Assembly (NCBI GenBank): GCA_010909165.1
Contig: MU008190.1
Coordinates: 1-64,000 of the forward strand
Reading direction: 5' to 3'
DNA: 64,000 bases
DNA from: Anthoceros angustus
Lineage: Eukaryota; Streptophyta; Anthocerotopsida; Anthocerotales; Anthocerotaceae
The translations under genes and the position numbers were made by a program. Shown here piece by piece: positions 21,727 to 32,560 of this stretch (positions are counted from its first letter, which is position 1; each line of letters opens with the position of its first letter). The notes beneath the pieces were generated by a model that was given only the letters and a program-made list of their open reading frames with translations, was not told where the DNA came from and did no database searches.

Positions 21727-24700
21727 TTAGGATCCAGACGGCCTAGCCACTGAAGCAAGTGATAACTCCTTTAACTGTCGGGCGTCAACTGACGATGGAG
21801 TGTTCGTCAGGAGACACTGTGCTTTGGTAGTCTTGGGAAATGCTATGACGTCCCTAATTGATTTCTCCTCCGCTAGAAGCATTACGAGACGATCTATCCC
21901 AAAAGCAATGCCACCTACGAGGAAACCACGACATGTTAGTGAGATGATCCATGATCAGTACGTCACAGTGACAGGAAGCAGGAGATCCTAGCCTCAGACT
22001 CTCACCATGTGGGGGGGCACCTAAATCCAAAGCCTCAAGGAGGTAACCGAATTTTTCTTCGGCCTGACACAGCACACAGAATGGTAAGACTGTGGGTTAT
22101 GAAGATGCAAAGACGTCAACAAATCCATTGAGCAGGAAATGACCTCAGACATGGTGAGCCCTACGGCCTCCAGCACCTTCTCCTGAATTTCCCGCCTGTA
22201 AATTCTCAAACTTCCGCCTCCAATCTGGGAGATGAAAGGTAAACAGGTTCCAAATCCGTAACCGAGGGTGCAGACTGATGTACATCTGAACACTTGACAG
22301 TCGATATTGGTAAAGACGCTCAAGAGCAAAAATAAATACCTCAACACCGTTGTAGACCATATCATAAGCCAGAGCTCTAGCAGTTTTCAAATTGCTCATG
22401 TCGTCTGGATTCGGTGCAGTAAATGGATGGTGAAGAGCCTGGCAGATACCATGTCAGCCATCCCGCGATAGACAGCCAAAACACTAGAATATGGCCTCCC
22501 GGAGGTTAACCTACCTCAAGGCGCTGCTCAGATTCATTCCATTCGAACATAGGAAAGTCTGTGACCCAGAGGATAGCATGGGCTGACTGCATTGCAACAA
22601 CGGAATGTTAGTAAAAAACTCTTCTCCGAAGACAGCATACACAGAAGAGAGACATCAAAAAGTGGAGGCTATGGTAAGCTGGGCATTCCAGGGCTTTTGA
22701 AGATCCGAAAGCCCTCAGTCCGGACCTGATCAATTAAATCCAAGTTCCCAGCAAGATAACTTCGAAGCCTTCCCAGTGTCTTATTAACTGCAGCATTTGG
22801 GCCTGCAGCGAACAATATAAGGTCGCCAGCCTGAGCTTGTGACCTAGATAACAAGATCTCTGTTTGTTCTGTGCTCAAACTTGATGTGATAGCTGCCAGG
22901 CCCTCAAGTTTTCCTGAAAACAAGGAGACCTTGTAATAATTTAGAATACGAGCAAAGTAGCGGAACCAATTCTTAGTACGCATGTCCCTCTTAAGCAGAA
23001 TGCATCAACATTTCGAGTGGCTAAGTGATAACACCTGAGTCTACCACTTTGAGGAATGGAAGTCCCTTCGCTCCTGACTGCAGCGCCTCTCCTAGAACAT
23101 CTCCCTTCTTCAGCCGAGTAGCTGATATCTTGTTGGATCCACCAGGTACTGAGATAGCCTTCACAACTCCACCATTCGCAATCGCATTTGCAAAAACCAG
23201 GAAAGTAGAATTCGCAAATATATCTGACAACTGTCGTATGGAAACGTTTACAAGGTCATAAAAAGTACAGATATGCTTCCTATCTTACAACCGTTGGAAA
23301 TAACAATGGCGGACGGTACCTCCAGGAGCTCCATCCCGAAACGTAAGTCTGGCTTGTCAGATCCAAACCGTCCCATAGCCTGGGCATAGGTCAACCTTGG
23401 AAATGGATCAGGAAGCTCGACTTGCCTGACTTCTCGAAACACCTGGAAACAGCCGCAGGACATGTTGTCAGACTGCTTGGTCTGAGAGCCATCAGAAATA
23501 CACAGGCCAGTTTACTCACAATTCTTATCAAGTCCTCATTCAGTTTCAGCATATCCTCCAAGGGTGTGAAAGCTAACTCCATATCCAGCTGTGTAAACTC
23601 CGGTTGTCTATCAGCTCTCAGATCTTCGTCCCGGAAACACCTGAATGAACATGGACATCGTATCAACAGCTCAAGGTTGAAGATGCAAGCACATACTGAA
23701 TGCAATCCCATTGACAGTAGTCATGCATGTTCCCACCTTGCTAACTGATAGTATCTGTCAAACCCAGAAACCATCAGCATCTGCTTGAACAATTGAGGAC
23801 TCTGCGGCAAGGCGTAGAATTCTCCAGGCTACACAAGAGGCATAATACTTTGGTGAATTGCCTACCACAGTAAAATGCAAATGGAAGCAAAGGCTCAAAT
23901 ATCTGGTGACCTACCTGAACACGTGATGGGACGAGATAATCACGGGCTCCTTCAGGTGTCGATCTTGAAAGTATAGGAGTCTCAATCTGAAACGGTGGAG
24001 CTCACAATGAGGCTCACAGACGATTGAACAAAAGGAGCTTCACAGAACCTGAGGGATGAGTGAACAGCTACAGCTCACACTGACCTCAACAAAATCGTGC
24101 ACGTCCTCCAAGAACCTTCTCATGATCTTTATCACCCTGTGCCGGTTTCTAAGGTTTCTGTTCATTTGCAACCGCCGTAGATCCAGATGCCTATACCTGT
24201 AGCATCCAGGGCACTTGTGAAGAGCTGAAACTTTGGTTGCCCCCAGCTTACCACTAATGAGATTATACCAAGCATCTGATACAAGGAGCGATATTCACCT
24301 AAGGCGTGTTTCCTCTGTAATAACATCCTCCGCATCCTCTGCAGTCGTGACCAGGAAGGGTAGAGCTACTCTCACCGGATTCAGCAATTGAATTCTGTCA
24401 GCCACAACCTGCAAGCTCCAAGGACTGATGCTTCAAATCAATCACCGTCTACAAAGACACTTTCCATGACCCGTGCAAAAGGGTGTTGGAGATACCTCAA
24501 CTACACCTGTGGCCATTCGTTTGTTCACAACCTCATCAGGTCGTCGGTGCACTACTCCTTCAATCGCGAGCACATACTCAATCCGGACACGCTCGGCTGC
24601 CAAATGCACCTCCGGAAATCTATCAGAGTCACTTTTCACCTGCCATCTTGCGCACAGATTATACGTTCAGTGGGAGCGCCCGTCAGACCAATGCAACACT

Positions 24701-25160
24701 GAAAAGCCTGCGAGCTGAATTAACGAGAGTTCCACGTGACAGTCACCTGCACAATTCCGGTGTGGTCCCGGAGATTGACAAACGCAATAGTCCCATGGTT
24801 GCGCTGCGATGCAACCCAGCCGCAGAGACGCACCCTCTCCCCCACGTTCTCCTCGCACAAGCTGCCACAGAAATGGGTGCGGCTGGTCCACTCCAGCACC
24901 TCGGACAGCGGTAGCGCATTGGCGGCGTGCGGTTTGGCAGGAGCAGCAGTGGCCTCCACAGGCAGAGCTTGGGATCGGCAGCTGTGATGCCGCATGCCCA
25001 GAGACGGTGGGAGTCCGGTCACTCGCCATGGCCGGATGCGCTGAAGCTGGCTGCACCTGCGGAGTTGGCGAGCTTGCAGCACTGCCATGGCAGCTGCTGC
25101 CGTGGCCTGCGCACGGGGACAGACTTTGGCCGCCATCGCTCTCAGGACCGATAACCACAA
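21727..25160 (-). CDS. aspartate--tRNA ligase, organellar (bacterial type)
   Basis: Charges tRNA-Asp in plastids and/or mitochondria. Hand-built model of 15 exons: 25160-24747, 24639-24496, 24408-24299, 24196-24085, 23986-23915, 23828-23737, 23640-23520, 23442-23289, 23223-23035, 22913-22726, 22586-22515, 22438-22340, 22224-22144, 22063-22006, 21914-21727. It totals 2094 nt, 697 aa, in frame throughout. Order: transit-peptide-like N-terminus, OB-fold anticodon-binding domain ([12 protein letters not shown]), class II core with motif 2 (R318-D321, FRDED), a GAD-type insertion, and motif 3 ([14 protein letters not shown]644). The tail reads [11 protein letters not shown] and CLLTNTPS, typical of bacterial AspS. 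The start could instead be the ATG at 25136. The acceptor of exon 9 is the least certain junction. Confidence 0.92.
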
Positions 25161-25345
25161 CCACAGAAGAAGAAAGCTTGAGCTTCTGCTTCGTTCATCT
25201 CAAAATAAATAAACTACAGCTCCAAGCCACACGACAATTGGATTTGCAGCAGGCAGCTGAACTAGCCTAAAATTTTGAGATCCTGGCACACTGCAATGTT
25301 CCTAATGGTTCTGTGCTCCGCCCAATTCAGTCTGATGATGAGAGC

Positions 25346-28300
25346 TCAGAAAATGATTAGGACATTGTTCTCGAAGCCTTGGTCGTAGACGATGGGTCGT
25401 TGGGGGTCTACCCTCCACGATCCGTCCACCACAAACTTGATCTGGAATTTCATCAAACAAGTGAAACAAGCTTAGGGGGTAGTCAAGTCAGTGTGAGGAT
25501 CCTGGAAGTGACGGTTTGCTGATGGATGCTGACTTCCTACCTCGTAACGCCCAGGGTAAAGCTCCAGTTTGGCTACAAAAACGCCTGCGTTGCTTTTTTT
25601 CATTTTCACCTGGAAGGTTACACAGAGATGTCATCTTCTCCCTGCTACAACTACAGGGTTGTCAACCAAAAGCTTCCGCCGGTCATTTCCGGACAGGTGC
25701 TGGACGACAGAATTACCTGAGAACTCCAACCATTGAACGACCCTGCAACAGCCACCTCCCTACCGGCATTCGGCCACACAACTTTTGCTGTTCGCTTTAA
25801 CGCAGGTAGCCCCGTTCCAATAGTCTCTCGGCCTTCTTGCAACTTGCTCAAGTCATCGTCTTCGTTCCTGCATGATGAACTCCAATTGGTTGTATGAGCA
25901 CCATTATGTCTACTGCTCAACCACAATGTACTAACATATAATATGGGTCAGTGTGCCTTGTGGCCCTACATGACCTCCATGGACAATGCCTGTGATCTAG
26001 CCTTAGCATGGGAACCCCGCAGTGCAGATATCGTCTGCAACAGTTTGTCCTCCTTGAACTCCAGTGCATCTGAAGCTCTTTCAAGCTCGTCTGATGTTTT
26101 GGAATGGATCTGTTAAGAGAAGAACAGGAGACACACTTATCATACTTCACACAGTATAGGATCCAGAATGCCCCTGAAAGGCAGCTTGTGAACAGGATCA
26201 CTCTGGGGACACACCTCTCTACATGGGAGCAGCAAGAACCTTAGAAATTGCGTACCTCATTCAAATAATCTTCCGATTGAGATAGAGACGGTCTTCCAGA
26301 TAGCAACGCAGACTGGGTAGCCACAAGCTTAGACTGCAGCGTGCGTAGACGTGATGCAACAGAAAGCGGAGCCTCTGCTCCTGCAGCACTGTCCTTCATA
26401 GGTCCGGCACCGTCATTTGCCACAGTCTCTTCAGCCTGTTTCGATGCCAACTGTGACTCCACTATCCATCTCTCCCTTTCATTGGCCATGGCCCTTATCC
26501 AGTCTGGCATTGTATCACTACTCTGGGTACTACTTTCGCTACTACTGTCAGGCGCTGCATTCAGTGTTTGGCGAATCTTGTTGAGTGTTGCCATGGCTCT
26601 AGCAAGTCTGGTCTGGGATGCTTGTTTGCCACCACTGCTTCCTGTACCGTTTGTGGACTCGGGTGTCTTCACGACATTCTCAGCAGCAACCCCAGCTGAA
26701 GTTGTAGCTGCAGCTGGACTAGCATTCGTGGGCACTGTGCCCATATCATTGCTGTAGCTCGGGAAAGCCCTCCCATCCACTTTAGCCCCTTCTTTCCTTG
26801 TTGTGGAAGGAACTTCCTCCGCAATATCACCAACTTGGCTAGGTACTGCTCTGCTTCTGCCAAAATCACTCGAGCGATTAGCTCCCCCATTCCAAGACCT
26901 GCTTTCTCGGAATTCTTGCCCCTCGGACACCCTGGAGCCCGAAGTCTGGCTTTCCATGGAAACAGATGCTCCAAGTTCTGCCTGGCTTTCCGCAGAAGCC
27001 GGTGGATCAGCAGGAGCCTGACGTTGCATGGGACTCGATGGCTGAGCACTTTCCGGTCGGCTCCCGGAAAAACCACTAACTTTCTGCACTGATGGCTTTT
27101 CTTTCTTCCTTCTCTTGTCTGTTTTTTCTTTCCTCTTCTTACGTGCTGCGGCCGACTCTCCAGAGTTTCCTGCATCCAATTATGTGTCAAGCATGAGAGA
27201 TTTCCAGTAGACCTTAATGTGCCTTGAAAGAAACCATCCGCGCCCTTCCAAAGTGCCACGTACAATAAGATCAAGACTCAATGACCATGCTGTATATGCG
27301 GACAAGCAGAGATAGAACCTCTTGCTTGAAGCAGAAAGCTGTTTCCCTTTACATTGCCTTGCGGACTGTCCAAGTTCCAATGAGGCATTCCAAAAGAACT
27401 CATCCCAAGCGCATCCAAAGTGACAGCCCGCTTGTAATCCTCTGCCGCTGCAGAGGACAGGGTTCTAGCCTCCCCTTTCCTCACCCTGTGTAGATAGCTC
27501 ATGTGCTTCCCGTTCTTCCTCTGCCACTTCAAAACACACGCAACAGACAGCAATATCAGGAACTGTCCAAAGCTGCGAAGACTCGAACAAGAAAAGAACC
27601 ATCGCAAACCACGCAAGTGCTGACCTTAAATCTAAAGTCAAGAGCGACGGGACTCCAGGGCACAGAAGGAACCACCGAACAGTACCGCCTGCCCTGAGAC
27701 TGGATCGCCAGCTCCTCCTGACCTGCTGCCCCCGTCCCTAGCATTATCCCTTGCCTGCTATCTCCCATCCACCGCAGCTGATCCCTATAACAAGAAATAA
27801 CAAACACGACCGCGGACCCCAACACTCGCGCCAGAAGCAGGCCAGCTGCCACACGAATCCACGCTAACTCCTGCCGCTGCTGCCCTGCCTCCATTCTCCT
27901 ACGAGCCGAAACCGAAGCCAAACTCAAATGCAAGTCCAGCGTCGGCGTCCTCCTCCCCGGATCCTCCCGTGCCTCGCACTCCTCACTCCCAAGAAATTCC
28001 TCACAACCCAAGCCTGCTCCTCACCGCCGCCACAGCCGGCCCCACCACCCGCGCCCATGCTGCACCCGCCCCGCGTCCAGCGGCACCTCCTTTTTCCAAA
28101 TCCCGGCCAGCCCGGGATACGCCTGCAGCATCGCCAGAACCTCCTCCACGCCCTCCTCCGCGCCGCAAATGCTGCCATTGATCCCGTCCGCCCCGACCAC
28201 AATATCTCCAACCACGTCCCTGGCATCGCAGAGCTCCCGGAGCGGCCGCCGCAATGCCTCGTACCCCGGCAGCTCCACAACCTTGTAGAAGGAGACGGCC

Positions 28301-28572
28301 TTGAGCTTGCCCCGGCCTTGCGCCAGGCATCGGGGCCACCAATTGGCCTCCCCAGGCCCGGCCCAGCTGCTGCCCCCGCCTAGCCCTGCATTGGCCAACC
28401 CCAGGCCCGCAGATGCAACGCCACAATGGAGCCTGGAGCTGGACCCCCAGCCGGAGCCGGAGCCGGAGCCGGAGCTGGAGCAGGGGGAAGAACAGCAAGG
28501 AAGACAAGGCCTCTGTTGCAGCAGCAGCCGGGAGTCGGTTCCCCCAGCGAGCCTGGCTAAGCTGGCATCCAT
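25346..28572 (-). CDS. PTST: predicted TrhO_N-like domain fused to PTST-like coiled coil and CBM48
   Basis: Eight-exon model: 28572-28025, 27784-27625, 27526-27319, 27169-26256, 26109-25970, 25867-25717, 25609-25541, 25441-25346; 2286 nt, 761 aa, all phases compatible. Residues 1-85 look like a plastid transit peptide. Residues 88-165 (VSFYKVVELPGY ... GADGINGSICG) match the N-terminal domain of TrhO/STR8 rhodanese-like proteins, but the catalytic rhodanese half is absent. Then come a basic cluster (KKRKEKTDKRRKK), a low-complexity linker, a coiled coil (about 570-657) and a C-terminal CBM48 (VVWPNAGREVAVAGSFNGW; KFVVDGSWRVDPQRP). The C-terminal layout is that of PROTEIN TARGETING TO STARCH proteins, which bind glucans and guide starch synthases in plastids. 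The alternative is two genes, with a PTST-like gene starting at ATG 27894 or 27768. Confidence 0.75.
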
Positions 28573-29880
28573 GGCATGACTCTCTCAGGCGGCGCCGCTG
28601 CAGCTCCTGGATTTCCTCCTCGCCCTCCTCCAAATCAAGACCCGGCCGGGCCGGCGAGCCTGGCGATTAAACAACTGTACACTTTTTCCGCCTCCTCTCA
28701 CCGCCTCCACAAACAGATAGACGCAGGGCGGCCGATCGTGGGCTGCACGCTCGCAAGCCGTGTTTCGCCTTTCTCATTTGAACTGTCGCTCGGAATTGGC
28801 GCGACCACATAGAAAGACACATTGGGCCGGTACTCGAGCTATGTACATACGCTGTTCATATTACAACACATAGATACATATGAAGATGCAATATCGGCAC
28901 AAATATCTGTGATCCAGATTCCAAGAGTAGCTACATACATTCCCATCTCTTCTTCTGGCTGCTGGCTGCTGGCTGCTGGCTGCTGGCTGCTGCCTGCTGC
29001 CTGCTTGTGTGTGTTCGTTGCTGTAATTCTTTTTCGCGTATTTTAATGTTAGATACGTGGTGGGGACTGGACTGGGCTGGGCTGGTTGTGTGCCATCCTT
29101 GTCTTCAGAAGTCTGCAGATGACGCTGTGGGGACTACCAAACTTGACAGCAACACGCGGATGGGTTTGCTTGGAGAACATGGACACGTGGAGAAAATGAG
29201 CAGAGCTATGGCGCCCATTTTGGAGCCAGCCAATCTGGTGCTGCTGCTGGAGCGGCTGTTCGCAGGTGGATCACCATGGGTGCCGTGCTACACATGTCAT
29301 GGTGCTGCTTTTTGTGACATAAAGAGAGTCCAGTCTCTTCGGTATTACCCAAATTGCCTCTGCACAGAAACTGCTGACAGGCCGTCTCGAAGGGTATATT
29401 CAGTTGAATTCCGTCACACATAACGAATGCACAGGAACAAGTGCACATGCTGAGACAAACAGGGACAGGCAAGCTTCGGAGCTTGCCTCTTTAAGAAACC
29501 CTGTCTGACCAGGTTACCCGGGACACGAGTAACTTTACCGGAGCAAGCCTAGCTCCCAATCTGCTGTGAAGCCCTTACAGTGTTATCCTCATGTACACGC
29601 TGATCTGCGAACAGTCGATAGAAAAGGTTGATAGGAACAGGACCTGAATGGCCGGCTGATGCCACGAGTTGTGTACATATGCTGCACGGCAGGTAACCCC
29701 AAGCGGTCCCATGGTAGGTGAGCTTCTGTATTCTGTAAAGGCCCTTTGGTAGCCTCCAACGTACTGTGGCTAGGGGCTGCAGCTTCCCTTGCACAAATCA
29801 TCCAACTTGGAAAATGTCACAAGCTTCCGCTTCGCATCCCCAAGTTTAAATGTCTGTCCACCAACTGACCTGGTAGGTAG
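28573..29880. other. intergenic, with CTGGCTG microsatellite
   Basis: No credible gene. Seven-base repeats of CTGGCTG/CTGCCTG type occupy 28955-29004. The 5' flank of the CBM48 gene lies at the left edge. Confidence 0.5.
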
Positions 29881-29889
29881 CTTCCATGC

Positions 29890-30110
29890 CCAGATTCATA
29901 TTGTCCTCGCCTGGAGGCTGGATCTCCTGTGCCTGCTCTCACATGTATCGCATCCGTGGCATATGTTCCACAACAGATAAGCTGCGGCATCCCTCCCGTC
30001 CAGCTTCACTGCCTCCCCAAAGGCATGCCGTCCCACCTCCACGCTGCTCCACTTTCGACAGGCACCCAAAAGAGTGCTTGCCACACTGTAGCACCCACCA
30101 GTGCAGGCAT
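29890..30110 (-). pseudogene. PPR E-motif fragment
   Basis: A minus-strand frame contains STLLGACRKWSSVEVGRHAF followed by EAVKLDGRDAAAYLL, the signature of the last S2/E1 region of plant PLS-class PPR proteins (usually LLGACR...VE.G..A......LD..DAAAYVLMSNIY). After AAYLLW the expected SNIYAAAG is replaced by unrelated residues, and no upstream PPR array is found. It is a decayed fragment. Confidence 0.6.
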
Positions 30111-30270
30111 TGCCCTTACCAACGCTAGGGCCTCCTCCTGACCACGCTGACACCACCCAGCACGTGGGGTTCGCATTCGGAGGACAGCATAGGGTCCTTA
30201 CGGCCGTGGAGGAAGGACAAGCTTCTCCACTCTTGTATGGGCCCGGACGCAGGGGAAGGTAAGATACGTA

Positions 30271-31092
30271 GGCCCTTCAAAATTTTCAACAGCCTCCGTT
30301 TCTCGGCCGCAAGAGAGCAGTGCTACTCGCCGGAGCTTGTCTAGAGCCTGGTTCGTCCGTTTCAACATGCCACCAGGAACGCACGGTTTCCGACCTGTCG
30401 CTGATGGTCCGCATCGCCTCTGAGTAAGAGCTATGAGTCACCAGGGCCATGCATACGGGGGCCAAAAGGATGGGCACATGCGCCTGCCCGCTACAATCCC
30501 GAAGCATGGCATGTTTCCGCAGCAGGGTTTCCACCCACGTGATGCCCTACTCAACTTTCATCGTGATGGAAGACGTGATAATCGCCCCTGCCACCTCCGA
30601 GCCTGTAGAACCTACGGCGAGGTTGACGGCCTGGTGCAGTATTACTAGCAGGTCACGCATCTCCAGGCACACAACCAAAATCGACTCCTCTTCGTCTCCA
30701 CACGCGATGAGCTCGTCAGCTAGCACATGGGGACGAAGCCTCACCCACCCATCAAGTGCCGGTGACAATGCTTCCAACATAAGCTTGAGCTTCGCTGCCA
30801 GTGGCCGCACAATCACACGTTTCCCAAACTTGTCCCCAACACCGTCACGCTCCCAAAACTCCTCCTCTGTAGTGCAGTGCTCCTTGCAGAAAGAGATATA
30901 CGAGAGTCGAGGAACTTCTGCCGGAAGAACCCCATGGTGTCCGCCCTTACCCTTGCCCCTGCCATGATTGACTTGTACTGCAGTTGGAAACTCCATGGCA
31001 ACCTGTCTGTAGACTGAAGGCCAGTAGCTGAATGTAGAGCTCGAAGATGGTTCCACGAACCGGAAGATCAACCTTGGAAGCTTCCTAGCATC
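30271..31092 (-). pseudogene. broken 5' copy of the CHAT gene
   Basis: Nucleotide- and protein-level copy of the first ~270 codons of the CHAT gene at 32.6-35.9 kb. Shared segments include STFSYWP, VAMEFPT, HVLADELIACGDEE and SEAMRTISDR. The copy carries an in-frame TAG near 30540 where the intact copy has a Trp codon, and a frameshift at about 30360-30390 (the intact TKQALDMLRRISLLS region). Homology stops abruptly at 30271, in the middle of the coding region, so the CHAT domain itself was never included. Confidence 0.88.
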
Positions 31093-32040
31093 CTAATACT
31101 CAGGACTGCCTTGCAAGTCCTGGCACCTACATGTATTGCTGAACCCCGTTGCCCACCCTGTTGACGTGGACCATGCGCTTCTCGGCTGGCCGGCAGATGC
31201 CTTTACACACGCTACCCGGCTGGCTGTCGCCGACAAGAGACTGTGGAGTTGCTAAGCAATACCGGAGACGGAACCAGCCAAGCCGCCGTGAGTTGGCAGA
31301 ACCTCAGTAATTCCATCAGATTGGGTTCTTGCAAGGCTGTCCGGCTATTCCCCGATGAGGATGGAGCTTTACTGAAAGGGCGTCCTGACATGGACGACTC
31401 TGTCCCAACCCTGGGCCAGCACGAAGCGGACACAACACGAGCAATCATGAATAGTACCTGGATTTAAGACTTGGGAGCCTTCTTTAATGTTAATCCACCA
31501 CCCACGCACACTACCAAGACTGACGTATGTCTCACTGGAACTGTTACACATCCAGACCTTAGCCACGGAAAGGTCAAGTCCCATCTCACGAGCTTGGGAC
31601 ATACAGTGAGTTAGTGGAGTTCCACCTCTGTAACAGCTGGTTGTAGGAGTATGCCCATGGCACTCCAGCCACATTCATTCTTTCCATCGTGCAGTCATTC
31701 AGCAATACTAAGAATCAAACTCTTCAAACTGTCGCATGTTATCCAGTCACGTTCTATGTCATGTTATGCATACGTACACAGGAGGTGGAGCCTATGCCCT
31801 GATGGGTCCAGTTGGGCGTGCAAGGCCTCTGCAAGGCCTGGGGTGTCAGGTGACCATGCTGGAGGCTCAGCTGCAGGTTGGGATGACGATGCCGTGGGCT
31901 TCTATGTTTCTGGGGATTCCTGGAAAAAGGTGGGTTTCGCTCTTCTTATTCACCTTGGTATCTGACAGATCAAAGGAATTGGAAATAAAACTGTGAATCT
32001 GTTTGTAACCTGCATCTTGGGTTGTGTTGGTGGCGGATTA
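30271..32040. repeat. segmental duplication, copy 1
   Basis: Direct repeat of 35118-36959. The left boundary is GGCCCTTCAAAATTTTC (30271 and 35118); the right boundary is GGTGGCGGATTA (ending 32040 and 36959). It covers the CHAT 5' coding region plus about 0.9 kb of upstream sequence. Lengths are 1770 and 1842 bp, and divergence is visible throughout. Confidence 0.9.
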
Positions 32041-32139
32041 CTTCTGGAGAAATTGAATCATGGGACATCAAAAATTTAGGCAAGGAGGGGAAACTGGAGA
32101 AGGCACTGTTGCATGGATGAGCAGGGTAGTGTGAGGCCA

Positions 32140-32340
32140 AAGTGGTACATGTTCATTTAGAAATATGTGGGCTGGAATTGAACAGACTTTTGGATGTCGT
32201 GGTAACCACGTTGGTGAACTGTGGAGGCCTCGAGGATGGGCTGGAAGTGTTCCAGAGGTTGTCACAGAGACCTGTTGTCTCGTGGACTTTTTCCCGCCTA
32301 TTGTACACTTTACCAGGCAATGAATTCGCCGCTTGAACAT
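32140..32340 (+). pseudogene. PPR motif fragment
   Basis: A plus-strand frame reads VVVTTLVNCGGLEDGLEVF then RLSQRPVVSWT, i.e. a degenerate version of the L-motif/P-motif boundary of plant PLS PPR proteins (NTLVDMYAKCG.LEDA..VF..M..RDVVSWT). Only about one and a half motifs remain. It lies just outside the right edge of duplication copy 1. Confidence 0.6.
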
Positions 32341-32560
32341 TCTGTGCTACCTGTGTATTACGGCTGCTCCAAAATCGGGGTTCCCATTCGTGAACCTCCA
32401 TGAATGCAAATCCAAATCAAACGAAACCAAGCTTCATGCAGAGTAGCTGTCCGAAATCCTTTGTCGCTTTTGTGTGCGCACCCAACCTCTGCTAACCGAA
32501 GCTTGTGATCTGCCAATGGCAAGTACTTGGAGACAAGGCTTTCACACTTTGATCAAAATT

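Noticed and set aside
28301-28670. Plus-strand E/P-rich frames opposite the CBM48 gene exon 1
   Set aside because: They are the complement of a Ser/Gly repeat in the transit peptide (GAGCCG units) and are low complexity only.
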